The notes: generated from the letters alone by a model not told the origin. A stretch of DNA of 64,000 nt from Sphingobacterium cellulitidis (GCA_002245855.1 NOUX01000006.1:124001-188000), one strand, 5' to 3'; shown: positions 25,643 to 34,853, numbered from the stretch's first letter. Numbers and translations are program-made.

Positions 25643-26767
25643 ATGAAAAAAGTATTAATTATAGGGTTTATTTTAGGAATAACAGTATTGAGTACCGCAT
25701 TTCTAAGCGATAAAGACTTACAGGATTTACGTAGTCTTTATAGTAAACCTATTCAGGATTGGCCAAAACCTAACATCGACTCTGGAGTAGTCTATGAAGA
25801 ATTTAAATCCCTTCCAAAGATTGATACCAGTTATTTTTCCTTGATGGAACAGCCGAAGGTGAAATTAGGTAAAATGCTCTTTTTTGATCCTATCCTATCT
25901 GGCTCCAATCAGATATCCTGTAGTTCATGCCATAATCCACAAACTTCCTTTGGCGACCATTCCACAGTACCGGTAGGTCATGACCATCTTGTCGGGGATC
26001 GCAACACTATTTCTTTATTGAATGTTGCTGCTCGTAAAAGTATGTTCTGGGATGGAAGAGCACATTCCTTGGAAGAACAAGCTCTAAGTCCTATTGAAGC
26101 CCATAATGAAATGGCAATGGATATCACCAAATTGGTTCCTAAGCTTAAAGCTATTCCTGGCTATACAAAACTTTTCAAAGAAGCTTTTGGCGATGATGAT
26201 TTCTCCATGCCGGAAATTATGAGTGCTTTAGCGACTTTTCAACGCACCTTGACAAGCAGAAGAAGTCGATTCGATGAATTCATCGATGGTAAGTATGAGG
26301 CCTTGAATGATGATGAAATCGCAGGTCTGCATCTTTTCCGTACCAAGGCTCGCTGTATGAATTGCCATAATGGTCAATACTTTACCGATGAGGATTTCCA
26401 TAATATCGGATTGACCTATTACAAAAGAAAATATGAAGACCTGGGTCGCTATAAGGTGACCAAGGATCCTAAAGATGTTGGAAAATTTAGAACTCCTTCC
26501 TTACGGGATGTAATGAATACCAATCCTTGGATGCATAATGGGCTATTTGATAATATAATTGGGGTTATCAATATGTATAATTCCGGGATGCAGATGAATA
26601 ATCCGAGAAATGCAGAACAAGAAGCTGATCCAATGCACCCACGTATTGATCCCTTGATGAAAAAACTGGACCTGACCCGAGAAGAAATCAGACAAGTTGC
26701 CGCCTTTTTGGATGCAATTACAGCGACAAAATACCGCATGCCGAGGCCAGAAAACCTGCCGCGGTAA
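25643..26767 (+). CDS. Di-haem cytochrome c peroxidase
   Basis: A 374-residue exported protein (signal segment about 1-20) with two haem-attachment motifs, CSSCH at 93-97 and CMNCH at 238-242. These mark the two haem domains of the CcpA/MauG superfamily. Family stretches include LGKMLFFDPILSGSNQISC, SLLNVAARKSMFWDGRA, and FRTPSLRDVMNTNPWMHNGLF near the C-terminus. The enzyme reduces peroxide using electrons from a periplasmic donor, or oxidises a protein or peptide substrate as MauG does. It follows the barrel gene by 8 bp as the last gene of the receptor cluster, which suggests redox processing of the imported ligand. Confidence 0.94.
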   Translation: MKKVLIIGFILGITVLSTAFLSDKDLQDLRSLYSKPIQDWPKPNIDSGVVYEEFKSLPKIDTSYFSLMEQPKVKLGKMLFFDPILSGSNQISCSSCHNPQTSFGDHSTVPVGHDHLVGDRNTISLLNVAARKSMFWDGRAHSLEEQALSPIEAHNEMAMDITKLVPKLKAIPGYTKLFKEAFGDDDFSMPEIMSALATFQRTLTSRRSRFDEFIDGKYEALNDDEIAGLHLFRTKARCMNCHNGQYFTDEDFHNIGLTYYKRKYEDLGRYKVTKDPKDVGKFRTPSLRDVMNTNPWMHNGLFDNIIGVINMYNSGMQMNNPRNAEQEADPMHPRIDPLMKKLDLTREEIRQVAAFLDAITATKYRMPRPENLPR

Positions 26768-26834
26768 TTTGTAACTATGTTGTCAACTAAACGTTTTTCT
26801 TTGGATTAAAGAATAGGTTCTCATGAGTTTTGCC

Positions 26835-26842
26835 TAACTTTG
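26835..26842 (+). promoter_or_regulatory. -7 box of uvrA
   Basis: TAACTTTG matches the TAnnTTTG consensus and ends 6 bases before the ATG at 26849, so transcription would start at or next to the start codon. No SOS-type LexA box was noticed. Confidence 0.55.
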
Positions 26843-26848
26843 AAGGTT

Positions 26849-29656
26849 ATGCAAAAGACTGCTATTCATACCCCCAAAACCCACATTCAAATTAAAGGTG
26901 CACGTGTCAACAATCTGAAGAATATCGATGTCGATATTCCTAAAAATCAGCTTGTTGTTATTACTGGGATGTCCGGATCCGGAAAATCCTCCCTGGCATT
27001 TGATACCTTATATGCTGAAGGCCAAAGAAGATATGTCGAAAGCTTATCCTCCTATGCCAGACAGTTTATGGGACGTATGAATAAACCTGATGTTGACTAT
27101 ATCAAAGGAATTGCTCCTGCAATTGCCATTGAACAAAAAGTTATTTCCAGTAACCCAAGGTCAACCGTAGGTACTTCCACTGAAATTTACGACTACTTAA
27201 AATTACTTTATGCACGTATCGGTAAAACAATTTCGCCGGTTTCGGGACAAGTAGTTAGCAAAGACTCAGTAAGCTCCATCGTCGATAAAGTAGTGAGCTA
27301 TCCCGATGATACAACCATCACTATTTATAGCCCTCTTATTCCTAGCAATAATAGAAAACTGAAAGAAGAGCTATCCTTGCTTTTGCAAAAGGGTTTTGTA
27401 CGGGTTAAGTTTAATGATACCATTCAAAAAATCGAGAGTATTATTGAGGATAAGTCCATTTCGAATGCAACGTTTAAAGAAGGTGATATCTTTATCGTGA
27501 TTGACCGGGTTCGTTTAGATCATGAAGATGATACCATCAATCGGATTGCCGATTCTGTTCAAACTGCATTTTTTGAAGGTAAAGGAGAATGTGAATTGCA
27601 AATAGATGAAGAGTTATTTCACTTCTCAGACAAATTTGAACTTGATGGTATTAGTTTTGAAGAACCAACCCCTAATTTTTTTAGCTTCAATAATCCATAT
27701 GGCGCTTGTAAACGTTGTGAAGGTTATGGGAAAATTATAGGTATCGACCCTGATTTAGTTATTCCAGATAAAAGCCGGTCTGTATTCGATGGTGCTATCG
27801 CACCTTGGCGTGGTGAAAAAATGGGTGCATGGTTGGATAAACTCGTTAGAACGGCTATCAAATTCGATTTCCCGATTCATCGTGCTTACAGTGATCTTAC
27901 TAAGCAACAACAAGAATTGCTTTGGACTGGGAATAAATATTTCCGTGGACTGAACGATTTCTTTGCTGAACTCGAAGAACAAACCTATAAAATTCAATAT
28001 AGGGTGATGCTATCCCGTTATAGAGGGAAAACCGATTGCCCAGAATGTAAGGGAACAAGGTTAAGGAAAGATGCTTCTTATGTTAAAATAAATGGGCACT
28101 CTATAACCGACGTAGTTTTATTACCCTTGAGCCAAGCTTTGGAGTTATTCCAAAACCTAGAACTTACCGAGAATGAGGCGATCATCGCAAAACGTTTGTT
28201 GGCAGAAATTGTAAACAGACTTCAATTTTTATGTGATGTCGGCTTGAGTTATTTAACCTTGAATCGCTTGAGTAATAGCCTCTCAGGTGGTGAATCGCAA
28301 CGTATCAATTTGGCAACTTCATTGGGATCTTCCCTGGTGGGTTCCATTTATGTATTGGATGAACCAAGTATAGGTTTGCATCCAAGAGATACTCAAAGGT
28401 TGATCGGTGTTTTGAAATCATTACGTGATGCTGGAAATACCGTTATCGTAGTCGAGCATGAGCAAGAAATGATGGAAGCCGCTGATTATCTAATCGATAT
28501 CGGCCCTGAAGCAGGTATTAATGGTGGGGAATTAGTTTTTGCTGGAACTTATCAGGAAATCCTAAAGGATAACAAAAGTTTAACCGGGGAATATTTAAAT
28601 GGAGATTTATCTATTCAGGTTCCGGAGAAACGTAAAAAATGGAATGAAAGCATTCGTGTCAATGGAGCACGTGAAAATAATTTAAAAGGAATTACAGTCG
28701 ATTTCCCATTGAATGTATTTACCGTGGTATCAGGAGTATCTGGATCGGGAAAAACTTCATTGGTAAAAAGAATCCTATATCCAGCATTGCAAAAGGCGAT
28801 TGGTTCTTATTCTGGTGAACAAACCGGCCTCTATGATGGTCTGGAAGGAGCAATTGATCAGATCGAACAAGTTGAAATGGTCGATCAAAACCCAATAGGT
28901 CGTTCCACCAGGTCTAATCCTGTGACCTATGTAAAGGCCTGGGATGAAATCAGGGCTTTGTATTCTTCGCTTCCTGCTGCGAAAGCAAATGGATTAAAAC
29001 CTTCAGCTTTCTCCTTTAATGTGGAAGGTGGACGTTGTGAGGTTTGTCAAGGTGAAGGGGTCGTGAAAATTGAAATGCAATTCATGGCAGATATCATCCT
29101 TCCATGTGAAGCTTGTGATGGAAAACGCTTTAAACAACATGTTCTCGATGTACAATACAAAGAGAAATCTGTTTCCGATATCCTTGATCTCAGTGTGGAT
29201 GAGGCCATTGCGTTTTTTGCGGATCAACCTAAGATTCTTAATAAACTGATGCCATTACAGGAAGTAGGATTGGGCTATGTGAAGCTAGGACAATCGTCAA
29301 GTACTTTATCTGGAGGAGAAGCTCAAAGGATAAAATTGGCATCCTTCCTGATTAAAGGTAACAACCAAAAGAAAACCATGTTCATCTTTGATGAACCGAC
29401 AACAGGCCTTCATTTTCATGATATTAGTAAGTTATTGAAAGCTTTTAATGCACTAATCGCTCAAGGAAATACTGTTTTGGTAATCGAACATAACTTAGAT
29501 ATGATTAAATCTGCTGACTGGGTAATTGATATTGGTCCAGAAGGTGGTGATAAAGGCGGAAATATTGTATTCGCTGGAACACCGGAAGATTTAGTGAAAT
29601 GTAAAGACTCTTATACTGGTGATTTCTTAGTGCGTCACCTAAATTTTAAACCCTAA
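26849..29656 (+). CDS. uvrA: Excinuclease ABC subunit A
   Basis: A 935-residue damage-recognition ATPase of nucleotide-excision repair. It has two ABC modules, with Walker A GMSGSGKSSLAF near the N-terminus and GVSGSGKTSL in the second half, and the signatures LSGGESQRINLAT and LSGGEAQRIKLAS. Zinc-finger cysteines are seen at CKRCEGYG, CPECKGTRL and CEVCQGEG...CEACDGKRF. I start at the ATG at 26849 (MQKTAIHTPK) rather than an upstream TTG that belongs to the promoter. The gene is 12 bp ahead of the phosphatase gene. Confidence 0.97.
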   Translation: MQKTAIHTPKTHIQIKGARVNNLKNIDVDIPKNQLVVITGMSGSGKSSLAFDTLYAEGQRRYVESLSSYARQFMGRMNKPDVDYIKGIAPAIAIEQKVISSNPRSTVGTSTEIYDYLKLLYARIGKTISPVSGQVVSKDSVSSIVDKVVSYPDDTTITIYSPLIPSNNRKLKEELSLLLQKGFVRVKFNDTIQKIESIIEDKSISNATFKEGDIFIVIDRVRLDHEDDTINRIADSVQTAFFEGKGECELQIDEELFHFSDKFELDGISFEEPTPNFFSFNNPYGACKRCEGYGKIIGIDPDLVIPDKSRSVFDGAIAPWRGEKMGAWLDKLVRTAIKFDFPIHRAYSDLTKQQQELLWTGNKYFRGLNDFFAELEEQTYKIQYRVMLSRYRGKTDCPECKGTRLRKDASYVKINGHSITDVVLLPLSQALELFQNLELTENEAIIAKRLLAEIVNRLQFLCDVGLSYLTLNRLSNSLSGGESQRINLATSLGSSLVGSIYVLDEPSIGLHPRDTQRLIGVLKSLRDAGNTVIVVEHEQEMMEAADYLIDIGPEAGINGGELVFAGTYQEILKDNKSLTGEYLNGDLSIQVPEKRKKWNESIRVNGARENNLKGITVDFPLNVFTVVSGVSGSGKTSLVKRILYPALQKAIGSYSGEQTGLYDGLEGAIDQIEQVEMVDQNPIGRSTRSNPVTYVKAWDEIRALYSSLPAAKANGLKPSAFSFNVEGGRCEVCQGEGVVKIEMQFMADIILPCEACDGKRFKQHVLDVQYKEKSVSDILDLSVDEAIAFFADQPKILNKLMPLQEVGLGYVKLGQSSSTLSGGEAQRIKLASFLIKGNNQKKTMFIFDEPTTGLHFHDISKLLKAFNALIAQGNTVLVIEHNLDMIKSADWVIDIGPEGGDKGGNIVFAGTPEDLVKCKDSYTGDFLVRHLNFKP

Positions 29657-29668
29657 ATTTTATTAATA

Positions 29669-31309
29669 ATGTATAGAAAGTTAAGTATTTCTATGTTGTT
29701 CTTATGCTTCTGTACCTTGCTTTCGGCACAGGTAGAGCGGCCTAAATTAGTAGTAGGATTGATGGTCGATCAAATGCGTTGGGATTATCTATACCGTTTT
29801 GCCGATCGTTATGGCAATGATGGATTTAAACGTCTATTGCGTGATGGTTTCTCCTGCGAAAATGCAATGATCAACTATGTGCCTACTTTTACAGCTATCG
29901 GTCATAGCTCGGTCTATACGGGAAGTGTTCCTTCAATTCATGGAATTGCTGGAAATGATTGGATTGAACAACAATCCGGAACTTCCATGTATTGTACGCA
30001 AGATGATGCCGTTGAAGGCGTTGGAACCGCTGAAAAAGAAGGTAAACAGTCTCCAAGAAACCTTTTGGCGTCCACAGTGACTGACCAATTGAAACTGGCA
30101 ACAAATTTTAACTCAAAAGTTATCGGTATTGCGATCAAAGATAGGGGCGGAATCCTACCTGCTGGTCACTTTGCTAATGCAGCTTATTGGTTTGAAGCAA
30201 AATCCGGTGATTGGATCAGTAGTACCTATTACATGGAAAAACTTCCTGAATGGGTAACAAAATTTAATGGTCAAAAACTGGCTGATAAATACCTGAAACA
30301 AGACTGGAATACGCTTTATCCTATCGAAACCTATAAAACGAATAGCATCGATGATGATAACGTATATGAAGGTAAATGGGCTGGTGAAGAAACAACCGGA
30401 TTCCCAAGGAAAACATCTTTGTTGATGAAAGATGCAGGTTACGAGTTGATCAAAACCACTCCTTATGGTAATTCCATTACCCTGGATTTTGCCAAAGATG
30501 CCATCAAAAATGAAAAATTAGGACATAACCCTACGAAAGCAACCGACTTCCTATGTGTTAGCCTTTCTGCAACCGATTATGTAGGACACCGTTATTCGTT
30601 GTCTTCCGTGGAAATCGAAGATATCTACCTTCGTTTGGATCAGGAATTGGCAAACTTCTTCAAGTATCTGGATGAAACCGTAGGTAAAGGTAATTATACC
30701 TTCTTCCTGACTGCTGACCATGCTGCTTCTTATAACTCGCGTTATTTTATGGATATGCGTGGAAATGGCGGATACTTCTTCGCTAGACAACTCCAAAGAA
30801 CCATGAATGACGAATTAAAGGAAGAGTTTGGTTCTGAAAATTTGATTATCAGTTTAATGAACTATCAGGTTCATTTGAATTATGCTGAAATTGAAAAATC
30901 GAAACTTGATGAAGAAAAAATCAAGAAATCTATCATCAAGATGTTAAGACATGAAGATGGAGTGGCTTATGTTGTTGATATGGAAGGCGGCGAGAATATG
31001 ATGGTTCCTGCTGAAATCAGAGAAAAGATTATCAATGGTTATAACCGTAAACGTAGCGGTGCAATTCAGATCATTACAGAACCGCAATGGTATGATGGTA
31101 CACCTCGTTCTACCGGTACAACACATGGTACCTGGACACCATACGATTCCCATATCCCATTGGTTTTTATGGGCTGGGGAATTAAACCAGGCAAAACCAA
31201 CAAGGTGGTCAATATCACGGATATTGCACCTACAATATCGTCACTGCTCCATGTAATGGAACCAAATGGTTCTATCGGACAGCCGATTGTTGAGGTTTTG
31301 CAGAAATAA
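29669..31309 (+). CDS. PafA-type alkaline phosphatase (secreted)
   Basis: A 546-residue exported phosphomonoesterase. The signal peptide runs to about residue 21 (FCTLLSAQ). Metal-site and nucleophile motifs of the alkaline phosphatase superfamily are present: VDQMRWDYL with Asp34, VPTFTAIGHSS with the probable nucleophile Thr75, SATDYVGHRYS, and FLTADHAAS. A threonine nucleophile and the VDQMRWD motif point to the PafA group of Bacteroidota, which hydrolyses a broad range of phosphate monoesters in the periplasm. It starts 12 bp after uvrA, so read-through from uvrA is likely. No Pho-box-like repeat was noticed. Confidence 0.92.
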   Translation: MYRKLSISMLFLCFCTLLSAQVERPKLVVGLMVDQMRWDYLYRFADRYGNDGFKRLLRDGFSCENAMINYVPTFTAIGHSSVYTGSVPSIHGIAGNDWIEQQSGTSMYCTQDDAVEGVGTAEKEGKQSPRNLLASTVTDQLKLATNFNSKVIGIAIKDRGGILPAGHFANAAYWFEAKSGDWISSTYYMEKLPEWVTKFNGQKLADKYLKQDWNTLYPIETYKTNSIDDDNVYEGKWAGEETTGFPRKTSLLMKDAGYELIKTTPYGNSITLDFAKDAIKNEKLGHNPTKATDFLCVSLSATDYVGHRYSLSSVEIEDIYLRLDQELANFFKYLDETVGKGNYTFFLTADHAASYNSRYFMDMRGNGGYFFARQLQRTMNDELKEEFGSENLIISLMNYQVHLNYAEIEKSKLDEEKIKKSIIKMLRHEDGVAYVVDMEGGENMMVPAEIREKIINGYNRKRSGAIQIITEPQWYDGTPRSTGTTHGTWTPYDSHIPLVFMGWGIKPGKTNKVVNITDIAPTISSLLHVMEPNGSIGQPIVEVLQK

Positions 31310-31329
31310 CTTTATTTTTTATACTTTTG
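31297..31329 (+). promoter_or_regulatory. Promoter of the Rrf2-type regulator
   Basis: TTTG (31297-31300), a 21-base spacer and TACTTTTG (31322-31329) fit the Bacteroidota consensus. The box ends 23 bases before the ATG at 31353. Confidence 0.6.
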
Positions 31330-31352
31330 ATAATAGACCAGACTGGTTTGAT

Positions 31353-31799
31353 ATGCTATCGAAGAAAACGAAATATGCGATAAAAGCCCTTATGGTATTG
31401 GGCCGAAATTATGGTAAAGAACCTATGCAAATCGGAAAAATTGCCGAGGAAGAACGCATTCCAAAGAAATTCTTGGAACAAATCCTTCTCGAAATGCGAA
31501 ATGCTGGGATGCTATATTCTAAAAAAGGAGCTGGTGGCGGCTATAGCCTGAATAAAGCACCTGAAGATATTTATTTATCTCAGGTAATGCGCTTAATTGA
31601 TGGACCTATTGCCTTGTTACCTTGTGTCAGCTTGAATTTCTATCGTTCTTGTGAAGAATGTGTAGAAGAACATGCCTGTGGTATTCGGGATACTTTTATT
31701 GAAGTAAGAAATGCCATGTTGCAAATCTTGAATGATACAAGTATCTCCAACTTAATTAATAAAGAAAAAGAATTGAACCTCGAAGTAGGTAAAGATTAA
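31353..31799 (+). CDS. Rrf2 family transcriptional regulator, with cysteine cluster
   Basis: I start at the ATG at 31353 (MLSKKTKYAIKALMVLG), the family-typical beginning, giving 148 residues. An upstream ATG would add 29 unrelated residues overlapping the phosphatase and the promoter. It contains a winged helix (1-70, with IPKKFLEQILLEMRNAGMLYSKKGAGGGYSL) and the effector region with C91, C100, C103 and C109. Cysteines there bind an Fe-S cluster in IscR/NsrR-type members, so iron-sulfur or nitrosative sensing is plausible, although the spacing is not exactly that of IscR. Its stop codon overlaps that of the convergent VOC gene. Confidence 0.93.
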   Translation: MLSKKTKYAIKALMVLGRNYGKEPMQIGKIAEEERIPKKFLEQILLEMRNAGMLYSKKGAGGGYSLNKAPEDIYLSQVMRLIDGPIALLPCVSLNFYRSCEECVEEHACGIRDTFIEVRNAMLQILNDTSISNLINKEKELNLEVGKD

Positions 31800-32185
31800 A
31801 TTTCATAAAGCTCCAAAGGAAGCCCATCTGGATCGTTGAAAAAAGTAAATTTCTTATTGCTTGTTTCATCAATACGGATGGGCTCTGTTTTTATCCCCAT
31901 CCCATGCAATACTTCTACTTGCTCCTGGATATTTTCAACCTCAAAAGCTAGATGTCTTAATCCTCTCGCCTCAGGATAACTTGGTCGAACTGCCGGATCG
32001 GGAAATGAAAATAATTCAATAATATACCGGTCGTTTAAGCCGAGATCAAGCTTGTATGAATCCCGCTCGGTACGATAGGTTTCCCTGATGATTTGAAACC
32101 CTAATTTCTCCACATAAAAGGCCTTTGAAACTGCATAATCACTGCAGATTATAGCAATATGATGTATGCCCTTGAGCTTTAACAT
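31796..32185 (-). CDS. VOC family protein (glyoxalase-like, YaeR type)
   Basis: A 129-residue vicinal-oxygen-chelate fold protein. The paired beta-alpha-beta-beta-beta modules are visible: GIHHIAIICSDYAVSKAFYVEKLGF in the first half, and LRHLAFEVENIQEQVEVLHGMGI in the second. Metal ligands are probably His8, Glu or His in the RHLAFEV strand, and Glu126 in DGLPLELYEI. Substrate unknown. Its ATG shares one base with the murF stop (TAATG), so it is coupled to murF. Its stop overlaps the Rrf2 stop within TTAA. Confidence 0.9.
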   Translation of the reverse strand: MLKLKGIHHIAIICSDYAVSKAFYVEKLGFQIIRETYRTERDSYKLDLGLNDRYIIELFSFPDPAVRPSYPEARGLRHLAFEVENIQEQVEVLHGMGIKTEPIRIDETSNKKFTFFNDPDGLPLELYEI

Positions 32186-33489
32186 TACAAGACTTCCATT
32201 AATTTTTCAAATGCCATCCCGCGTGAGGCTTTCAATAGAATCAAATAATCATCTAATGGATTTTCTACGAGATTCTCCTTGAGCGCATCTGTACTCTCAA
32301 AATAACTTGCCTGATCATCACGTTGCGCATAAAAGGCCTTTCCAACGAAGATCAAGCGGTCTAAGTTTAAACTCTTTGCCTTTTCAATGACTTTTCTATG
32401 CTCTACCTCACTTTGATCTCCCATTTCAAACATATCCCCAAGAATTGCTACCTTGCGATCCGCTTGAATGACATCTAAGTTTCCTAATGCAGCGGCCATA
32501 CTGCTGGCATTCGCATTGTAGTAATCTGCTATGATGGTATTCTTATCCGTTTTACTGATCTGTGAACGGTTGTTCTGAGGGACATAATTACCCAATCCAG
32601 CATTGATCTGTTCTGTACTTAATCCAAAAGTTTTTCCCAATGCAACTGCCGCTAACATATTCTCAATGTTATAAGCACCCGTCAGATTAGTTTTTACTTC
32701 TTGTCGCGCTGCATCATCTTTATTTTTCCAGAAAATAGTCAGGAATGGATCTGCAACGACTAAACCGCCTTGGATTTGGTTTTTCTCTGTAAAACCATAG
32801 TAGATCACATCCTTTAAATTTCTATTTGCTGCCATCTGTAGCAGATATTCATTATCACCTTGAATATATATTTGGCCTTGGTTGGCATTTAGATAGTCAT
32901 AAAGTTCGCCTTTTGCTTGCATGACACCTTCAAAGGATCCAAAACCTTCCAAATGGGCTTTCCCGACATTGGTAATAAAGCCATGTGTTGGATTGGAAAT
33001 ACCACATAAGAATTCAATTTCATGGACATGATTGGCTCCCATTTCTACAATAGCAATTTCGATGTCTTCCGTCAAGGATAAGATGGTCAAAGGAACCCCA
33101 ATATGGTTATTCAGGTTGCCCTTGGTGGCATAGGTATGATACTTCTGAGATAGCACAGAGTTTAACAACTCCTTGCTGGTGGTTTTTCCATTGGTTCCTG
33201 TGACCCCAATGAAAGGCATTTTTAAATGTTTCCTGTGGAACCTTGCCAAATCCTGCAAGCTGCTTAACACATCCTCTAACAGAATATATGCTGGATCTTC
33301 CTTGTAAAATTCCGGGTCATCAATGACAACATATTTTGCCCCAGCCTCCAAAGCCTGATCAGCAAAACTATTACCGTTGAAGTTATCACCCTTTAAAGCA
33401 AAAAATAAACAATCCTTGCTGATTTGACGGGTATCGGTACATACTTTAGGGAATTCCTTATAAATCTGGTAAAGTTGATCTATTAGCAT
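32185..33489 (-). CDS. murF: UDP-N-acetylmuramoyl-tripeptide--D-alanyl-D-alanine ligase
   Basis: A 434-residue Mur ligase that adds D-Ala-D-Ala to the UDP-MurNAc-tripeptide, the last cytoplasmic step in building the peptidoglycan pentapeptide. The three domains are clear: an N-terminal UDP-binding part with CTDTRQISKDCLFFALKG, a central ATPase with GVTGTNGKTTSKEL and IVEMGANHVHEI, and a C-terminal domain with ADYYNANASSMAAAL and ILGDMFEMGD. I start at the ATG at 33489 (MLIDQLYQIYKEFP); an upstream ATG adds 18 residues through the promoter box. It is outside any dcw cluster here and coupled to the VOC gene. Confidence 0.96.
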   Translation of the reverse strand: MLIDQLYQIYKEFPKVCTDTRQISKDCLFFALKGDNFNGNSFADQALEAGAKYVVIDDPEFYKEDPAYILLEDVLSSLQDLARFHRKHLKMPFIGVTGTNGKTTSKELLNSVLSQKYHTYATKGNLNNHIGVPLTILSLTEDIEIAIVEMGANHVHEIEFLCGISNPTHGFITNVGKAHLEGFGSFEGVMQAKGELYDYLNANQGQIYIQGDNEYLLQMAANRNLKDVIYYGFTEKNQIQGGLVVADPFLTIFWKNKDDAARQEVKTNLTGAYNIENMLAAVALGKTFGLSTEQINAGLGNYVPQNNRSQISKTDKNTIIADYYNANASSMAAALGNLDVIQADRKVAILGDMFEMGDQSEVEHRKVIEKAKSLNLDRLIFVGKAFYAQRDDQASYFESTDALKENLVENPLDDYLILLKASRGMAFEKLMEVL

Positions 33490-33505
33490 CGTATTTAAAT
33501 TTAAA

Positions 33506-33539
33506 CAAAGGTAAGCAAGCTGATTAAAATTATTGCAAA
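33506..33539 (-). promoter_or_regulatory. Promoter of murF
   Basis: Reverse strand: TTTG (33539-33536), a 22-base spacer and TACCTTTG (33513-33506), ending 16 bases before the murF ATG. The spacer is slightly longer than the usual 19-21. Confidence 0.5.
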
Positions 33540-33618
33540 GCATTCTATTTTAATCCAAGCGCAATTCGAATCTAATTCAATGTTCCTGGGGATCACTGCC
33601 GGATCTCCGTCTGATCTC

Positions 33619-33669
33619 CTCCGGACCTCCTTCGGATTTTTTCGAAGAAGATCCGAAGGAGGTCCGGAG
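33619..33669. repeat. Long palindromic REP-like element
   Basis: A perfect 19-bp inverted repeat (33619-33637 and 33651-33669; core CCGGACCTCCTTCGGA) with a 13-base loop containing TTCGAA. Degenerate copies of the same GATCTCC/TCCGAAG units flank it from about 33598 to 33690. It is markedly more GC-rich than the surroundings and belongs to no gene. The rest of 33490-33878 holds the murF promoter and the pfkA terminator, with nothing else recognisable. Confidence 0.8.
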
Positions 33670-33824
33670 AAAGTCCGAAGAAAGTGCGCTAAAACAGCTA
33701 ATTATTCCTAAGCTTTTCTCCTTGATGGGTAGAAAAACACTAGGAAAGGGAAAGCCAATAAAAAATAATGGAAGGAGCTGGAAGTTCTAGCTCTTAAGAA
33801 AAGAGTTTAGGTGAGGTAAAAATA

Positions 33825-33862
33825 AAACAGGGGCAATTGCATCAAAGCAATTGCCCCTGTTT
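33825..33862 (-). terminator. Terminator of pfkA
   Basis: A perfect 16-bp stem, AAACAGGGGCAATTGC (33825-33840) with 33847-33862, and a 6-base loop. On the reverse strand it is followed by TTATTTTTA. It lies 16 bp beyond the pfkA stop. Confidence 0.9.
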
Positions 33863-33878
33863 ATGGTATTGTAAATTC

Positions 33879-34853
33879 TTATAAAGACAGAATCTCAACG
33901 ATTCTAGTCAGGTTTTCGTTTACTTTATCGATATGCTTGATTGCTTTGTTGAATGGAGTAAACTGTACATTTCCACAGATTAGACCTGCCATTTCAGCTT
34001 TACGACCTTCCAGAAGACCTTCTACTGCAGCAACTCCTAAACGACTTGCCAGTACACGGTCCATACAGGTAGGTGATCCACCACGTTGGATATGGCCTAA
34101 AATTGAAAGACGAACATCGTAAGCAGGGAAATTCGCTTGAATTTTCTCCGCTACTACCATTCCACCTTCTTTATCCCCTTCAGCAACGATAATAATACGA
34201 GATGATTTGTTTTTTCTGGTTTTATCCAGTCTTTTCATGATCGCATCATAATCTACTTCTAGTTCGGGAATTAATACCGCTTCAGCACCTGTACTGATTC
34301 CGGAGCGTAAAGCAATTAACCCAGAGTCTCTACCCATCACTTCCACAACGAATAGACGGTCGTGAGATTCTGCGGTGTCCCTGATTTTATCAACTGCTTC
34401 AACAACCGTGTTGATGGCTGTGTCATATCCAATCGTAAAGTCAGTTCCGTTCAGGTCATTATCAATGGTTCCCGGCATACCGATAATTGGCATGTCGAAC
34501 TCCTCGATAAATTTGGATGCTCCGGTAAATGTACCATCACCACCAATTACGACCAATGCATCGATATTGTGTTTTTTTAGATTCTCATAAGCTTGCTTCC
34601 GACCTTCAACAGTACGGAATTCATCGCTTCTTGCAGTTTTAAGAATAGTACCACCACGTTGGATAATATTGGCTACGGATTTAGCGTCCATTGGGGTAAT
34701 ATCCCCTTGAACCATACCGTCATATCCCCTACGTATACCAAACATATTTTTGCCATGATAGATTCCTGTTCTGATAACTGCCCGAATGCCTGCATTCATG
34801 CCAGGAGAGTCTCCTCCTGACGTCAATACTGCGATGTTATTAATGTTGCTCAT
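33879..34853 (-). CDS. pfkA: 6-phosphofructokinase
   Basis: A 324-residue glycolytic kinase that phosphorylates fructose 6-phosphate. Motifs are complete: the ATP-site GGDSPGMNAGIRA, GGDGTFTGA, the catalytic loop MPGTIDNDLNGTD, and MGRDSGLIAL with the substrate-binding arginine region. GGDGT with Gly after Asp suggests an ATP-dependent rather than a pyrophosphate-dependent enzyme. It is monocistronic with its own terminator. TATATTTG lies just 4 bases before the ATG, so the message may be leaderless. Confidence 0.97.
   Translation of the reverse strand: MSNINNIAVLTSGGDSPGMNAGIRAVIRTGIYHGKNMFGIRRGYDGMVQGDITPMDAKSVANIIQRGGTILKTARSDEFRTVEGRKQAYENLKKHNIDALVVIGGDGTFTGASKFIEEFDMPIIGMPGTIDNDLNGTDFTIGYDTAINTVVEAVDKIRDTAESHDRLFVVEVMGRDSGLIALRSGISTGAEAVLIPELEVDYDAIMKRLDKTRKNKSSRIIIVAEGDKEGGMVVAEKIQANFPAYDVRLSILGHIQRGGSPTCMDRVLASRLGVAAVEGLLEGRKAEMAGLICGNVQFTPFNKAIKHIDKVNENLTRIVEILSL

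Noticed and set aside
31353..31799. Rrf2 gene as a true IscR of the suf operon
   Set aside because: Cysteine spacing differs from IscR, and it is about 20 kb from suf; only a general Fe-S-sensing possibility remains.
33619..33669. The palindrome as terminator of murF or pfkA
   Set aside because: It lies upstream of murF and about 210 bp past the pfkA stop, beyond a better terminator, and lacks a clear T-tract next to the stem.
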